A stretch of DNA of 64,000 nt from CAZELM01 sp964512995 (GTDB lineage Bacteria; CSSED10-310), in assembly GCA_964512995.1 (NCBI GenBank), contig CAZELM010000006.1, positions 62,001 through 126,000 on the forward strand. The letters run 5' to 3'. Positions 26,398 through 34,607 of this stretch are shown in pieces. A model generated the notes under the pieces. The model ran no database searches, was not told where the DNA came from, and was given only the letters and a program-made list of their open reading frames with translations. Every line of letters begins with the position of its first letter. Position 1 is the first letter of the stretch. Made by a program: the position numbers and the translations under genes.

Positions 26398-27483
26398 ATG
26401 ACTGAACTGCGAAGAAATCCATTGACCACAAAATGGGTTGTCTATGATTCCCGCGATGTCAATCTTACCATTTTTGATCATCGCCGGAGATTCCTCACGG
26501 ACAACAATTGCCTCTATCCATCCGAAATGCCGAATTGTCCATACTGCCCTGGTCAGGAAACGGAAAATACCGTTGAGATTCTGTCGGTTATCGATAATCG
26601 TTTTGTCTATCGCAATCAGGCCACCATGGCACGGGATTGGTCCGTCCGGGTGAGAGCGGCTCGGAATCCGATTTTCCGCATCGAAGAAGCACTTCATCGG
26701 AAGCCGCGTCGATTGTATGACACCATGGGCGCATTGGGAGCGCATGAAACGATCATCATGACTCCCACCCACAATAAGGCGGCATGGGATCTGGATCTCC
26801 ACCAGACGACGATCGTTCTTCTGACTTTGCGGGAACGGATGCTGAGCCTGGAACGGGATAAGAAACTGGGTCACCAGTTTGCCTATCAGATCTACGGACA
26901 GGAAACCGGTGCATATCATAACCACGCGGTCATGAATCTCGTCGTGTCACCGTACATCATGGAAAAAATCCAGAAGGAGCTTTCAGGCGCGCATACCTGG
27001 TTTCAAATGAAGGAACGATGTCTGTTTTGTGATATTTACCAGGAGGAATTGATGAAACAGGAGAAAATGGCCAGCCACGGGATCATCGATGTGTCGGATC
27101 ATTTTACTGCATTCATTCCTTTTTTTGCCAGCCATGCCTTCGAGATCTGGATTTTACCAGTGGAACATTATTCGAGCTTTACAGATATTTCTTCCAGCGA
27201 CATTCCCGAACTCGCATACCTGTTTCTTAAAATCATGAAACGGCTTCGAGCCGCATTGGGTCCAGTTCCCTATCTCGTCTGCGCCATGAACCGTCCCAAT
27301 ATTCAATGGGGTTCAAACCGCGGATATTGGCAGACGATTCATAAAGACTGGCATTGGCGACTGAAGATCGTGCCCGAGGTCTGCTTCATCAATGATTCGC
27401 TTCGTGGATTTTTTTATGGCACCGGCTCACGCGTGAATCCACTCCTCCCGGAAGACGCCGCGGATTATTTGCGGCGTTATTAG
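26398..27483 (+). CDS. Galactose-1-phosphate uridylyltransferase family protein with a variant active site
   Basis: 361 residues with full-length resemblance to GalT: LRRNPLTTKWVV at the start, zinc cysteines in CPYC (47, 50), the GAHETIIMTP segment, a second CxxC (208, 211) and the C-terminal WHWRLKIVPEV. GalT transfers UMP between UDP-glucose and galactose-1-P through a covalent His. The active-site motif here is HNHAV (174-178). The nucleophile His176 is kept, but the Gln that follows in HPHxQ enzymes is Val178, and Pro is replaced by Asn. Activity on UDP-hexose is therefore doubtful; another nucleotidyl transfer is possible. AGGAG precedes the ATG. No other Leloir gene is nearby. Confidence 0.8.
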   Translation: MTELRRNPLTTKWVVYDSRDVNLTIFDHRRRFLTDNNCLYPSEMPNCPYCPGQETENTVEILSVIDNRFVYRNQATMARDWSVRVRAARNPIFRIEEALHRKPRRLYDTMGALGAHETIIMTPTHNKAAWDLDLHQTTIVLLTLRERMLSLERDKKLGHQFAYQIYGQETGAYHNHAVMNLVVSPYIMEKIQKELSGAHTWFQMKERCLFCDIYQEELMKQEKMASHGIIDVSDHFTAFIPFFASHAFEIWILPVEHYSSFTDISSSDIPELAYLFLKIMKRLRAALGPVPYLVCAMNRPNIQWGSNRGYWQTIHKDWHWRLKIVPEVCFINDSLRGFFYGTGSRVNPLLPEDAADYLRRY

Positions 27484-27564
27484 AATCGAACGCCACCAGA
27501 AACAGCGGCCAGGAGACGCTGTTACATATCCTGAGAAAAACGTTGCCAATCGATGGATAACTAA

Positions 27565-27591
27565 AAATGCTCTCCAGAACAGAGAGCATTT
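27565..27591. terminator. Bidirectional intrinsic terminator hairpin
   Basis: AAATGCTCTC and GAGAGCATTT form a perfect 10-base stem with a 7-base loop, between two convergent genes. On the minus strand the stem is followed by a further short T run; on the plus strand by TCGTTTG. It should end transcripts from both sides. Confidence 0.8.
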
Positions 27592-27612
27592 CGTTTGTCG
27601 GTGTTTAGTAAA

Positions 27613-30600
27613 TTATTTGGTTTTTTTTACCTGGTTTTTCGCGTTTTTGGTGAGTTCTTCTTTCAGATCCAAACCTTTCAGTTTTAATAAGTCACCCAGT
27701 GTCGCTCCCTGACGCGGTGTTTCTTTCCAGGTATCTTGAGTCGGCTTCCTGGTGTCATTCGCTGACCGTCTCGGTTCAATCGGTCGGTCTTTTGGTTTTT
27801 TGAATTCCGGCCGGCTTTCCGTTGGTTCTTCACTGGATTCTGGAATGGGAGCTTGTCGGGGGCGTCGTGGAAGCCGAGGTTTGTCTGTGAATTTGGAGTG
27901 ATCTCGTTCGGGCTCTTCTTTCCGGTCCTGCTGGTCGTGGCGAAAGTCTTTATCCGGCCGTCTTCGTCGCTCCGGTCGATCCTGCGGAAATCGTTCGGAT
28001 GGCTGAGGCCGGTCTTCCCGTTTGGGTGCTTCAGTCCGCTCGGTTCGTTCCGTGATCTCTGCCGGCTCTGTCTGAGCTTGGGCGGGTACTTCCCGGGGTT
28101 TTCGGGGACGGGGTTTGGGTTCCGGCGGCGGATATCCTCCCGGGAATTTCTGTTTCAGGAAAATGTCCAGGCTTTCCAGATTTTTCTGAGCCTTGGATTT
28201 CATCTCCGGATCATCTTCATCAAGGACGGCCTTCCAGATTTTGATGGCGTCCTGATACTCTCCGGCAATTCGATAAGCACTTCCCAGCCACAGGCGAGCA
28301 TGATTGCGTAATTTGGTGTTCTCCCGAGAAACAGCTCGTTCCAGCAATGGGACCGCTCGCCGTGCAATCCCCGCCCGAACACCCAGGCGTCCGATGAGAT
28401 ATTCCATCATCGGTGATGGCTCGGTTTGCGTTTCCAGCCACTCCTTATTGATATCATAGGTGCGAATCTGGGTTTTCTTTTCCACTTTTCGTGCTGCCAA
28501 TCCCAGAATAGTCTCCCGGGTGATGATGTCATCCGGATTTTCTTCAACATATCGGTTTCCAATCCGCACGGCTTCTGTCAACGTCATTCCCTTGCCTGAC
28601 CGGTCAACCAGTCCCAGATAGCGTTTCAGGATTTCTTTTTCGATCATGTGGATGGATAACCATTTGGAAATCAGTTGGAGCGCATCGTTGATGATGGTTG
28701 GTTCGTCAATCCGGCTCGTTAAAAACAGTAACGAGCGGACCGTATCCCGGTCATCCGGATGATTGGAAAGCCATGCGATAGCCACTTCACATGCCCGTTG
28801 CATGATCTGCTTGTCATTGCGCTGTTCTGCTCGACGGAAATACAGATGCCGTACCGCCCGGTTATTTCCTCGTTTTTCGATCCAGTCCGCGGTCTGATCC
28901 AGCACCCGGTCACTGAACTGCGGATCATTGAAACTGATGGCCAACTCCAGAAAAGCCTTCCGGAGAGGACCTTCATCCAGATGATTGGCCAGCCACGACT
29001 CTAACGCTTCCGCAATCTGCCGTTTGAGTTGCAGATCGTCCTGTTTCAGGATGTAGTCCAGAAACGCCCGGCGCACCACCCGGTCTTCCGGATTGGCTTC
29101 CAACCAGGTCTGCGTTTCCTGGATAGCCCGGTGGATCTGTTCCTCTGTTCCGCGCAACCAGACAAGTCGGAGATATGCGGCGACGGCATAGCCTTCATCC
29201 GGCGACCGTGCAGCAGCAGTACGGGCATTTTCAACCGCCTGCTGTCGTAAATTGTTGGGCAGATGATCGCCAAGGTATTTGAGCAGGAATTTGAACGCCA
29301 GACGATCCAGTGATGGCTGAGCGGATTTCAGAGCCGTCAATGTTTCCGTATCTTCAATCCCTCCCAGTTTATTTCTGAGCAGTGGAATGAGACCCACAAA
29401 GGAATCAACGACATTTTCCCGGACACTTTCCGCCAGACCATCAATAATGGATTGGTTCAATGATTCGGGAAAGCCACCCGAAGAGAGCCGGTAAAGATCC
29501 GATAAAATGCGCGGAGATATTCGGATGTGGTCTGTCTTCAGGACATGTTCCAGAATCTGATACGTTTTCTTCAGTGCCTCCGACGGCATGATATGAGATG
29601 TCTGCAGCACCTGAAGCATCCGGGTGGACCACTTCTGAAGCGATTCATCATCGATCAACGCCTGAGTGATTGTTCCGAACAATTCAGCGGTTTTCTGGGG
29701 ATCAATGTGTTGGGTTGACCAAAACGTCCGAACAAATACCGGATGCCCCATATCGACGAAATGATCGTCCTGAGGATTGATCTGGGTTTTCCGGAGTATC
29801 GGTCCACCGGTTTCCTCCACAGCCTTCTCGACATCTTCCAATGTCTGCTCACCGAAAATCCGATCCAGCATCTGATAGGGAGCGGGTATCCCGAAAGCTC
29901 CCATCGCAGCGACGATCTGACTGACATCCGCCAGACTTCTGGATTTGGATTGAATGGTTTTCCAGATGATCTCGGAATGCTCTTCCAATGTCAGATTGAA
30001 TCGCTGGCGGATTCGGAGCGGGATAAAGGATTCCCGGGATTCATTCGAAGGAACAGATTCGGGAGAAGGTGCCGGGGATGCATCCGTGGCAGGTTCTGTA
30101 TGCCTGACCGGGAATTCAGCGGAACCATCATCCGTCACGTCTTCCGGATTTTCGTCATCCGAAAGGGTCTCGTTTTGGGATTGGGGGACAGGTTCCGGAG
30201 ATTCAACGGGTTGAGGGGACGTCCATCGCAGAATTTCCGCGTCATTGGGAGGATGCACCTCGAACTCCTCAAAGACCGTTCGGGGAATCCGCTTGATCAG
30301 CTTGGGATTGTAGCCAAACTCCGAAGACGCACACAAGAGAACAATGGGAACACCGGATACCTGTGATTCAGCGAATTCTTTAAACGCCGGAACCGGATCT
30401 GAGCCGGGACCGACGATATCGTCCCAGATCAGAACCAGTGGCGAATCAACGGCTACCGCCGCTGTGGCAAGCTGTTCAGCTTCCACGCCAGCCTTGTGGA
30501 TGTCCAGAATCTCAGCAACGGCAAATCCCTGCCGGTACAGACTCCACGCCACCTGCTTCAAAATGATGCTTTTTCCATTCCCGGAATTTCCTGTAAATAC

Positions 30601-31578
30601 AAATATCGGCAGCAATCCACGACCGGATATGGCGGCGGCCCGGCGCGCCCATTTCACAGCGGAATCGAAACAATCCCGCTCCACAAACCGGCTCATCCCG
30701 GGTTCACCGATGATGGCCTGCTTCCAGGAAGGATGACGAGCGAACGGGACCATTTCACCGGATTCTTCTTTCAGGAACCGCTCATCGATGACACGGACAC
30801 CCGGCATCTCGATCCGTGCCCGGCGTTGAAAATCACGAATGAGCAGATACGCCTGCTGACGATTGAAAATTTTTCCGGATTGATCTTTTCCATTCGAATC
30901 ACTCCAGGAGACGCTCTGAATCAGAGCCTGAAGCGCGACCCCGAGATCCGGCCCGGAAAGCCCGGTGTCCTGAAGCACTTTGAGCGCTTCCAGTTCCCGG
31001 CCCCATAAATTGTCATCTCCCAATCGGCCCTGTCTCCGGCGATGATATTCCGCCGTTGTCTTTTTCAGAATCAGATCCGCCAGTTCCGTGGGATCGGTGT
31101 CTTTGGGAAGGATATCTGTGGAGACGTTGAGTTCGGTCAGCCGGAGCACCAGATTATTTTGGATCGTGGGCGCAATATCCCAATCGACCATTCGTGGCGG
31201 GTTGGATTGCACTGCCTTTGCCGATGATATGACATGAAACTGGATTTTGGCATGGTCTCTGGGTTTGATCCTGGCCAGCCGGACAGCGAATTTGAGCAAT
31301 ATATCACTCAATACGCGTGATTCCGACAGATCGGAGTCCGGGGTGTCCATCAGCCCGACATACCGTTCATGTTCCGGGTAAAGTTCTGCGATTTCCGTGA
31401 ACCTCTCCAGACGTATGGCCAGCGGCAACTCTCCGGCAACGTTATATGATCCCATCCGAGCCAACTGCCAGACCGCATGGCTGGTATGATACTGCTTCTC
31501 TTTACCGGTTTCAGACAGATGATCCGCCAATCCATCCAGAATACCGACTCCCACTGAAAACTTCCGCTTGTGATTCAT
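27613..31578 (-). CDS. Large P-loop ATPase with helical repeats and a basic disordered tail; family not recognised
   Basis: 1321 residues from the ATG at 31578 (GAGGGTGG upstream); the frame continues 10 codons further without a ribosome site. Residues 1-290 are unrecognised and mixed helical. An NTPase follows with Walker A TGNSGNGKS (about 330-337) and Walker B LVLIWDDI (381-388), like STAND/AAA+ ATPases. After an acidic Pro/Glu linker, residues about 520-1110 are helical repeats with recurring (A/E)xWLxxHxxD units, reminiscent of TPR or HEAT. The last 180 residues are disordered and rich in Arg, Pro, Glu and Lys. There is no signal peptide or membrane span. A large signalling or defence-type ATPase is plausible, but no effector domain is seen. 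It ends at the bidirectional terminator. Confidence 0.75.
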   Translation of the reverse strand: MNHKRKFSVGVGILDGLADHLSETGKEKQYHTSHAVWQLARMGSYNVAGELPLAIRLERFTEIAELYPEHERYVGLMDTPDSDLSESRVLSDILLKFAVRLARIKPRDHAKIQFHVISSAKAVQSNPPRMVDWDIAPTIQNNLVLRLTELNVSTDILPKDTDPTELADLILKKTTAEYHRRRQGRLGDDNLWGRELEALKVLQDTGLSGPDLGVALQALIQSVSWSDSNGKDQSGKIFNRQQAYLLIRDFQRRARIEMPGVRVIDERFLKEESGEMVPFARHPSWKQAIIGEPGMSRFVERDCFDSAVKWARRAAAISGRGLLPIFVFTGNSGNGKSIILKQVAWSLYRQGFAVAEILDIHKAGVEAEQLATAAVAVDSPLVLIWDDIVGPGSDPVPAFKEFAESQVSGVPIVLLCASSEFGYNPKLIKRIPRTVFEEFEVHPPNDAEILRWTSPQPVESPEPVPQSQNETLSDDENPEDVTDDGSAEFPVRHTEPATDASPAPSPESVPSNESRESFIPLRIRQRFNLTLEEHSEIIWKTIQSKSRSLADVSQIVAAMGAFGIPAPYQMLDRIFGEQTLEDVEKAVEETGGPILRKTQINPQDDHFVDMGHPVFVRTFWSTQHIDPQKTAELFGTITQALIDDESLQKWSTRMLQVLQTSHIMPSEALKKTYQILEHVLKTDHIRISPRILSDLYRLSSGGFPESLNQSIIDGLAESVRENVVDSFVGLIPLLRNKLGGIEDTETLTALKSAQPSLDRLAFKFLLKYLGDHLPNNLRQQAVENARTAAARSPDEGYAVAAYLRLVWLRGTEEQIHRAIQETQTWLEANPEDRVVRRAFLDYILKQDDLQLKRQIAEALESWLANHLDEGPLRKAFLELAISFNDPQFSDRVLDQTADWIEKRGNNRAVRHLYFRRAEQRNDKQIMQRACEVAIAWLSNHPDDRDTVRSLLFLTSRIDEPTIINDALQLISKWLSIHMIEKEILKRYLGLVDRSGKGMTLTEAVRIGNRYVEENPDDIITRETILGLAARKVEKKTQIRTYDINKEWLETQTEPSPMMEYLIGRLGVRAGIARRAVPLLERAVSRENTKLRNHARLWLGSAYRIAGEYQDAIKIWKAVLDEDDPEMKSKAQKNLESLDIFLKQKFPGGYPPPEPKPRPRKPREVPAQAQTEPAEITERTERTEAPKREDRPQPSERFPQDRPERRRRPDKDFRHDQQDRKEEPERDHSKFTDKPRLPRRPRQAPIPESSEEPTESRPEFKKPKDRPIEPRRSANDTRKPTQDTWKETPRQGATLGDLLKLKGLDLKEELTKNAKNQVKKTK

Positions 31579-32011
31579 CGAGCCACCCTCTTTATCGAAA
31601 AATTCCATCTTGTATCGCTTGTTCCCAAATAATCTCCGGCAATATCTCCGGAATTCTGAAATCTATAGGTTTTTTTTTCTGTACACAAGACCATTCATTC
31701 ATTTCCAGAACCATTCATACCATGTGCCGCATCCCCACATCCTGTCTGCAATTTTAAAACAAAGATCGCAGAGACTAGAGACCCTATCACAAGGTTTAGC
31801 ATAGAGCGAGAGATAATGACAGAATCCACTGCAGTGCTGCTTATTCGGCAAATGATTTGCAGTTTGACGATACGAATTCCGGTCGGCGGATTCTGAAAAT
31901 GGATGAAATCCACCACGGATGTATGCTATAAAAATATTTTAGAAATGGGAAGATAATTTCGGGAATGGATGATGAAACCCCCCATGAACGCTGAAAAGGA
32001 GATGAATAAAA
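31579..32011. other. Intergenic region upstream of the divergent ATPase and secreted-protein genes
   Basis: No gene is seen. It should hold divergent promoters. A TGCTATAAA extended -10-like sequence at 31924-31932 precedes the secreted-protein gene by about 80 bases. A short ACCACGGATG piece at about 31911-31920 matches the head of the dispersed repeat element. The rest is unremarkable. Confidence 0.5.
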
Positions 32012-33154
32012 ATGAAACAATTATCGATTTTGTGGACAGGCCTGTTTGTGATCGCTCTGATCGCTCCCGCATTTGCAGATCATCGTGCAGTGCTGTTTGA
32101 GGATTTTCTGGATGAGCAGTGCACGTCCTGCACACAGGTGGCCGAAGTTCTGGAACAAATGAGAAACAATTTTTCCCGCGAAGAATTGGTGATCATCAGT
32201 TATACAATCGATGGAGCCGGCACGCTGGACGATTCTGTCTACCGCCATGGCCGTGAATTCTATGATCTCGGACTGGTTCCCCAGGTCGTCGTCGACGGAC
32301 AGGATGTGGTCGCACAGCCGACGGAATACAGCAATATGTTGAATTACTACACGGCTCGAGCCAACGTGCCGACATCTCTCTTGATGGAAGTCATTCCGGA
32401 AAGCGATACGCAGTATCGCATCCGGGTCCACGCGGAATCTCCGGTTCAGGGCCGTCTGATGGCCGTGGCGTACGAAGACATCACGTATGCAAATTCACAT
32501 TATTCCTGTTTCGCCCGTCAGTTTTTAACTCCCTATGATGGGGAGCCGGTTTCGATCACTCCCGGCAATCCACTCGATATCGTCAAAACAGTCAATATCC
32601 AAGCCGGCTGGAACCCCTCTGCCATGGGAGTCGTGGCGTGGATTCATGGGAGCGGTCGAGCCTCCGCTGGTGACGACCGATTCTACCCGGATCCCGTCAT
32701 GCAGGCTGCGGACAGCCGGGCGGAACATACCAATCCGACACCCACACCAACACCCACACCACCGGAAGGAACTCCCACACCCACTCCCCCTTACACCTGC
32801 GATGAATTAGGCGTCAAAATCGATATGCCATCCAATTATTTCCGGCCGGGTCAGCCATTCTACTGCACCATCAAACTGTGCAATCCAGGCTCCGAGACCT
32901 ATTCGGATGTCCCCCTGTTCGTGATCCTGGATGTCGGCGGACATTACTTCTTCGCTCCATCGTTCGGTTCCTATGACAATTATTCTATCGAACTGATTCC
33001 TGGAGTCACCGAACATGTCGTTCTGCCGGAATTTCAGTGGCCGGCTGGAGCCGGAACGGCAAACAACATCGCATTCTATTCAGCGATGACGGATGCGGCG
33101 GTGACAGATCTGTTCGGCGAATACGACATGTTTGTATTCGGATGGGGGAATTGA
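32012..33154 (+). CDS. Secreted thioredoxin-like protein with Pro-Thr linker and shared C-terminal domain
   Basis: 380 residues. A signal peptide ends near AFA (20-22). Residues 23-130 form a thioredoxin-like fold: FEDFLDEQCTSCTQVAEVL with a CTSC redox pair, and LVPQVVVDG supplying the cis-Pro loop. A beta-rich part follows, then a PTPTPTPTPPEGTPTPTPP linker (about 242-260). A roughly 115-residue C-terminal domain (MPSNYF...GQPFYCTIKLCN...FQWP...DMFVFGWG) aligns with the end of the beta-helix protein at 34608-36359. It is probably secreted or surface exposed and involved in disulfide chemistry or adhesion. AGGAG lies upstream of the ATG. Confidence 0.8.
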   Translation: MKQLSILWTGLFVIALIAPAFADHRAVLFEDFLDEQCTSCTQVAEVLEQMRNNFSREELVIISYTIDGAGTLDDSVYRHGREFYDLGLVPQVVVDGQDVVAQPTEYSNMLNYYTARANVPTSLLMEVIPESDTQYRIRVHAESPVQGRLMAVAYEDITYANSHYSCFARQFLTPYDGEPVSITPGNPLDIVKTVNIQAGWNPSAMGVVAWIHGSGRASAGDDRFYPDPVMQAADSRAEHTNPTPTPTPTPPEGTPTPTPPYTCDELGVKIDMPSNYFRPGQPFYCTIKLCNPGSETYSDVPLFVILDVGGHYFFAPSFGSYDNYSIELIPGVTEHVVLPEFQWPAGAGTANNIAFYSAMTDAAVTDLFGEYDMFVFGWGN

Positions 33155-33200
33155 CAAAAAACCACGGATGAACACGGTGAAAAAAAGAAACAGGATCTCT

Positions 33201-33445
33201 GATGCGAAATAGTGGGAAAATGGTGCACCGGAAGAGACACAGATGTGAGATGGTAGTTGGTGGCAGAAGAATGTAACCACGGATAGACACAGATGGACAC
33301 GGATAAAAGAGGCGATATCGTTGATGCGAAATAGTGGGAAAATGGTGCACCGGAAGAGACACAGATGTGAGATGGTAGTTGGTGGCAGAAGAATGTAACC
33401 ACGGATAGACACAGATGGACACGGATAAAAGAGGCCGGAATTCCG
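33201..33445. repeat. Two tandem copies of a 122-base unit
   Basis: Units start at 33201 and 33323 with GATGCGAAATAGTGGGAAAA and end with an ACCACGGATAGACACAGATG/GACACGGATAAAAGAGG piece. The copies are nearly identical over their full length, so the duplication is recent. A third, decayed start (GATGCAAAGTGGGA) follows at 33446. Each unit contains one head of the dispersed ACCACGGAT element. Confidence 0.92.
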
Positions 33446-33575
33446 GATGCAAAGTGGGAATGTAATGAATGGGACGAGTAACAGATGTGGAATTGGCTGA
33501 TCAGAAACGACTAAATCCGTGTGAAGCGGTGTTATTCCGTGGTTAGAAAAAATGTAACCGTTCACCACTTAAAAT

Positions 33576-33654
33576 CCCCTCTAAAAAGAGGGGTGGCACG
33601 CAGAATCAGAATACTGGTAAGGAATCGGTCTGGTAAAAACGATGATTCTGCGTG
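33576..33654. repeat. Two hairpins before the methyltransferase gene
   Basis: CCCCTCT / AGAGGGG (33576-33582, 33587-33593) forms a short stem with an AAAA loop. It is followed by a 12-base perfect inverted repeat CACGCAGAATCA / TGATTCTGCGTG (33597-33608, 33643-33654). The right arm overlaps an upstream in-frame ATG, arguing against that ATG as the methyltransferase start. Confidence 0.75.
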
Positions 33655-33686
33655 ACGGGGTGTGTATTCTTATTGGGAGCTGTAAC

Positions 33687-34589
33687 ATGCCAATCTTAGA
33701 TGTCATCGATCGATTGATTCTGGCGCTTCGAGATCCCCGATCTGCGGTTCACCAGGCGAAATTCGATCTGGAGTGGTCTCGGCGGTACCGGAAGCTGAGG
33801 AATCCCAAAGCGATTGGCGGCGTTCCGCATGACTCCCGGACACAGTCCGATATCATCTCCCAATTGAAATCCAGCGGCTTTGCTGTGAGGACATTATCCA
33901 TCAACCCGGCAGATTATCATCGATATGTCGATCAGGCCGGATATGCTGGGTTTCTCAATTATTATCACGCCGGGAAAGCTCCCAATTTTCCCGAAAAATC
34001 ACTCGAACACTACGTGTCGACGCTCCTTTTGCAGCCTGAACCGGTGGATGTCTATATCGATATTGCGAACGATCATTCCCCCACTCCCGAAATATTTCAG
34101 AATCTGTATGGCTGCACCGTATACCGTCAGGATTTGTCGTTCCCGGAAGGCATTCACGGAAATATGATCGGTGGAGACGCGGGAAACATTCCGCTCCTGG
34201 ATGGCTCGATATCCAAAATGGCGTTGCATTGTTCGCTGGAGCATTTCGAAGGGGAGGCGGATATCCGATTTATCCGGGAGGCATCCCGCCTGCTGAAATC
34301 CGGCGGGAGACTGGCGATCATGCCGCTTTACCTGCACGATCGGTACGCCATCCAGACCGACCCGATGCACATCCCGGAGGTCGGGATCGGATTCGACGGC
34401 GATGCGGTCCTGTATTGCTGCCGGAACTGGGGAAACCGGCATGGCCGTTTTTACGACGTGCCCCATCTGATCTCCCGAATCCGGCAGAACCTCCGGGAGA
34501 TGGCGATTACGATTTATGTCATTGAAAACGAGAAACAGATCGACGCATCGTGCTATATCAAGTTTGCAGCCTTGCTCGAGCGGGTATAA
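33687..34589 (+). CDS. SAM-dependent methyltransferase-like protein (type 11)
   Basis: 300 residues from the ATG at 33687, with GGGAG 8 bases upstream; a longer frame begins inside a hairpin. The C-terminal half resembles Methyltransf_11: a DAGNIPLLDGSISKM segment corresponds to the acidic post-II strand, and HCSLEHFEGEADIRFIREASRLL to the canonical HxxEHF and helix that precede the LKSGGRLAI strand. The glycine-rich motif I is poorly conserved (VYIDIANDHSPT), so SAM binding is likely but not certain. Such proteins often methylate sugars or lipids in surface-glycan loci, which fits the region. Confidence 0.72.
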   Translation: MPILDVIDRLILALRDPRSAVHQAKFDLEWSRRYRKLRNPKAIGGVPHDSRTQSDIISQLKSSGFAVRTLSINPADYHRYVDQAGYAGFLNYYHAGKAPNFPEKSLEHYVSTLLLQPEPVDVYIDIANDHSPTPEIFQNLYGCTVYRQDLSFPEGIHGNMIGGDAGNIPLLDGSISKMALHCSLEHFEGEADIRFIREASRLLKSGGRLAIMPLYLHDRYAIQTDPMHIPEVGIGFDGDAVLYCCRNWGNRHGRFYDVPHLISRIRQNLREMAITIYVIENEKQIDASCYIKFAALLERV

Positions 34590-34607
34590 CAGTCTCCATC
34601 TGATCCA

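Larger units (their letters stand above)
33155..33686. other. Repeat-rich intergenic region
   Basis: No gene. From left to right it holds a forward ACCACGGATGAACACGG head, two tandem 122-base units, a decayed third unit, a reversed head (TCCGTGTGAAG...CCGTGGTT near 33510-33545) and two hairpins just before the methyltransferase gene. Minus-strand frames here (around 33006-33568) are products of the repeat, not genes. Confidence 0.8.

Noticed and set aside
33006..33568. Three overlapping minus-strand frames of 108-162 residues with SVSICVYPWLHSSATNYH-type repeats
   Set aside because: They lie on the 122-base tandem and the neighbouring element, have no ribosome sites, and their repeats mirror the DNA period.
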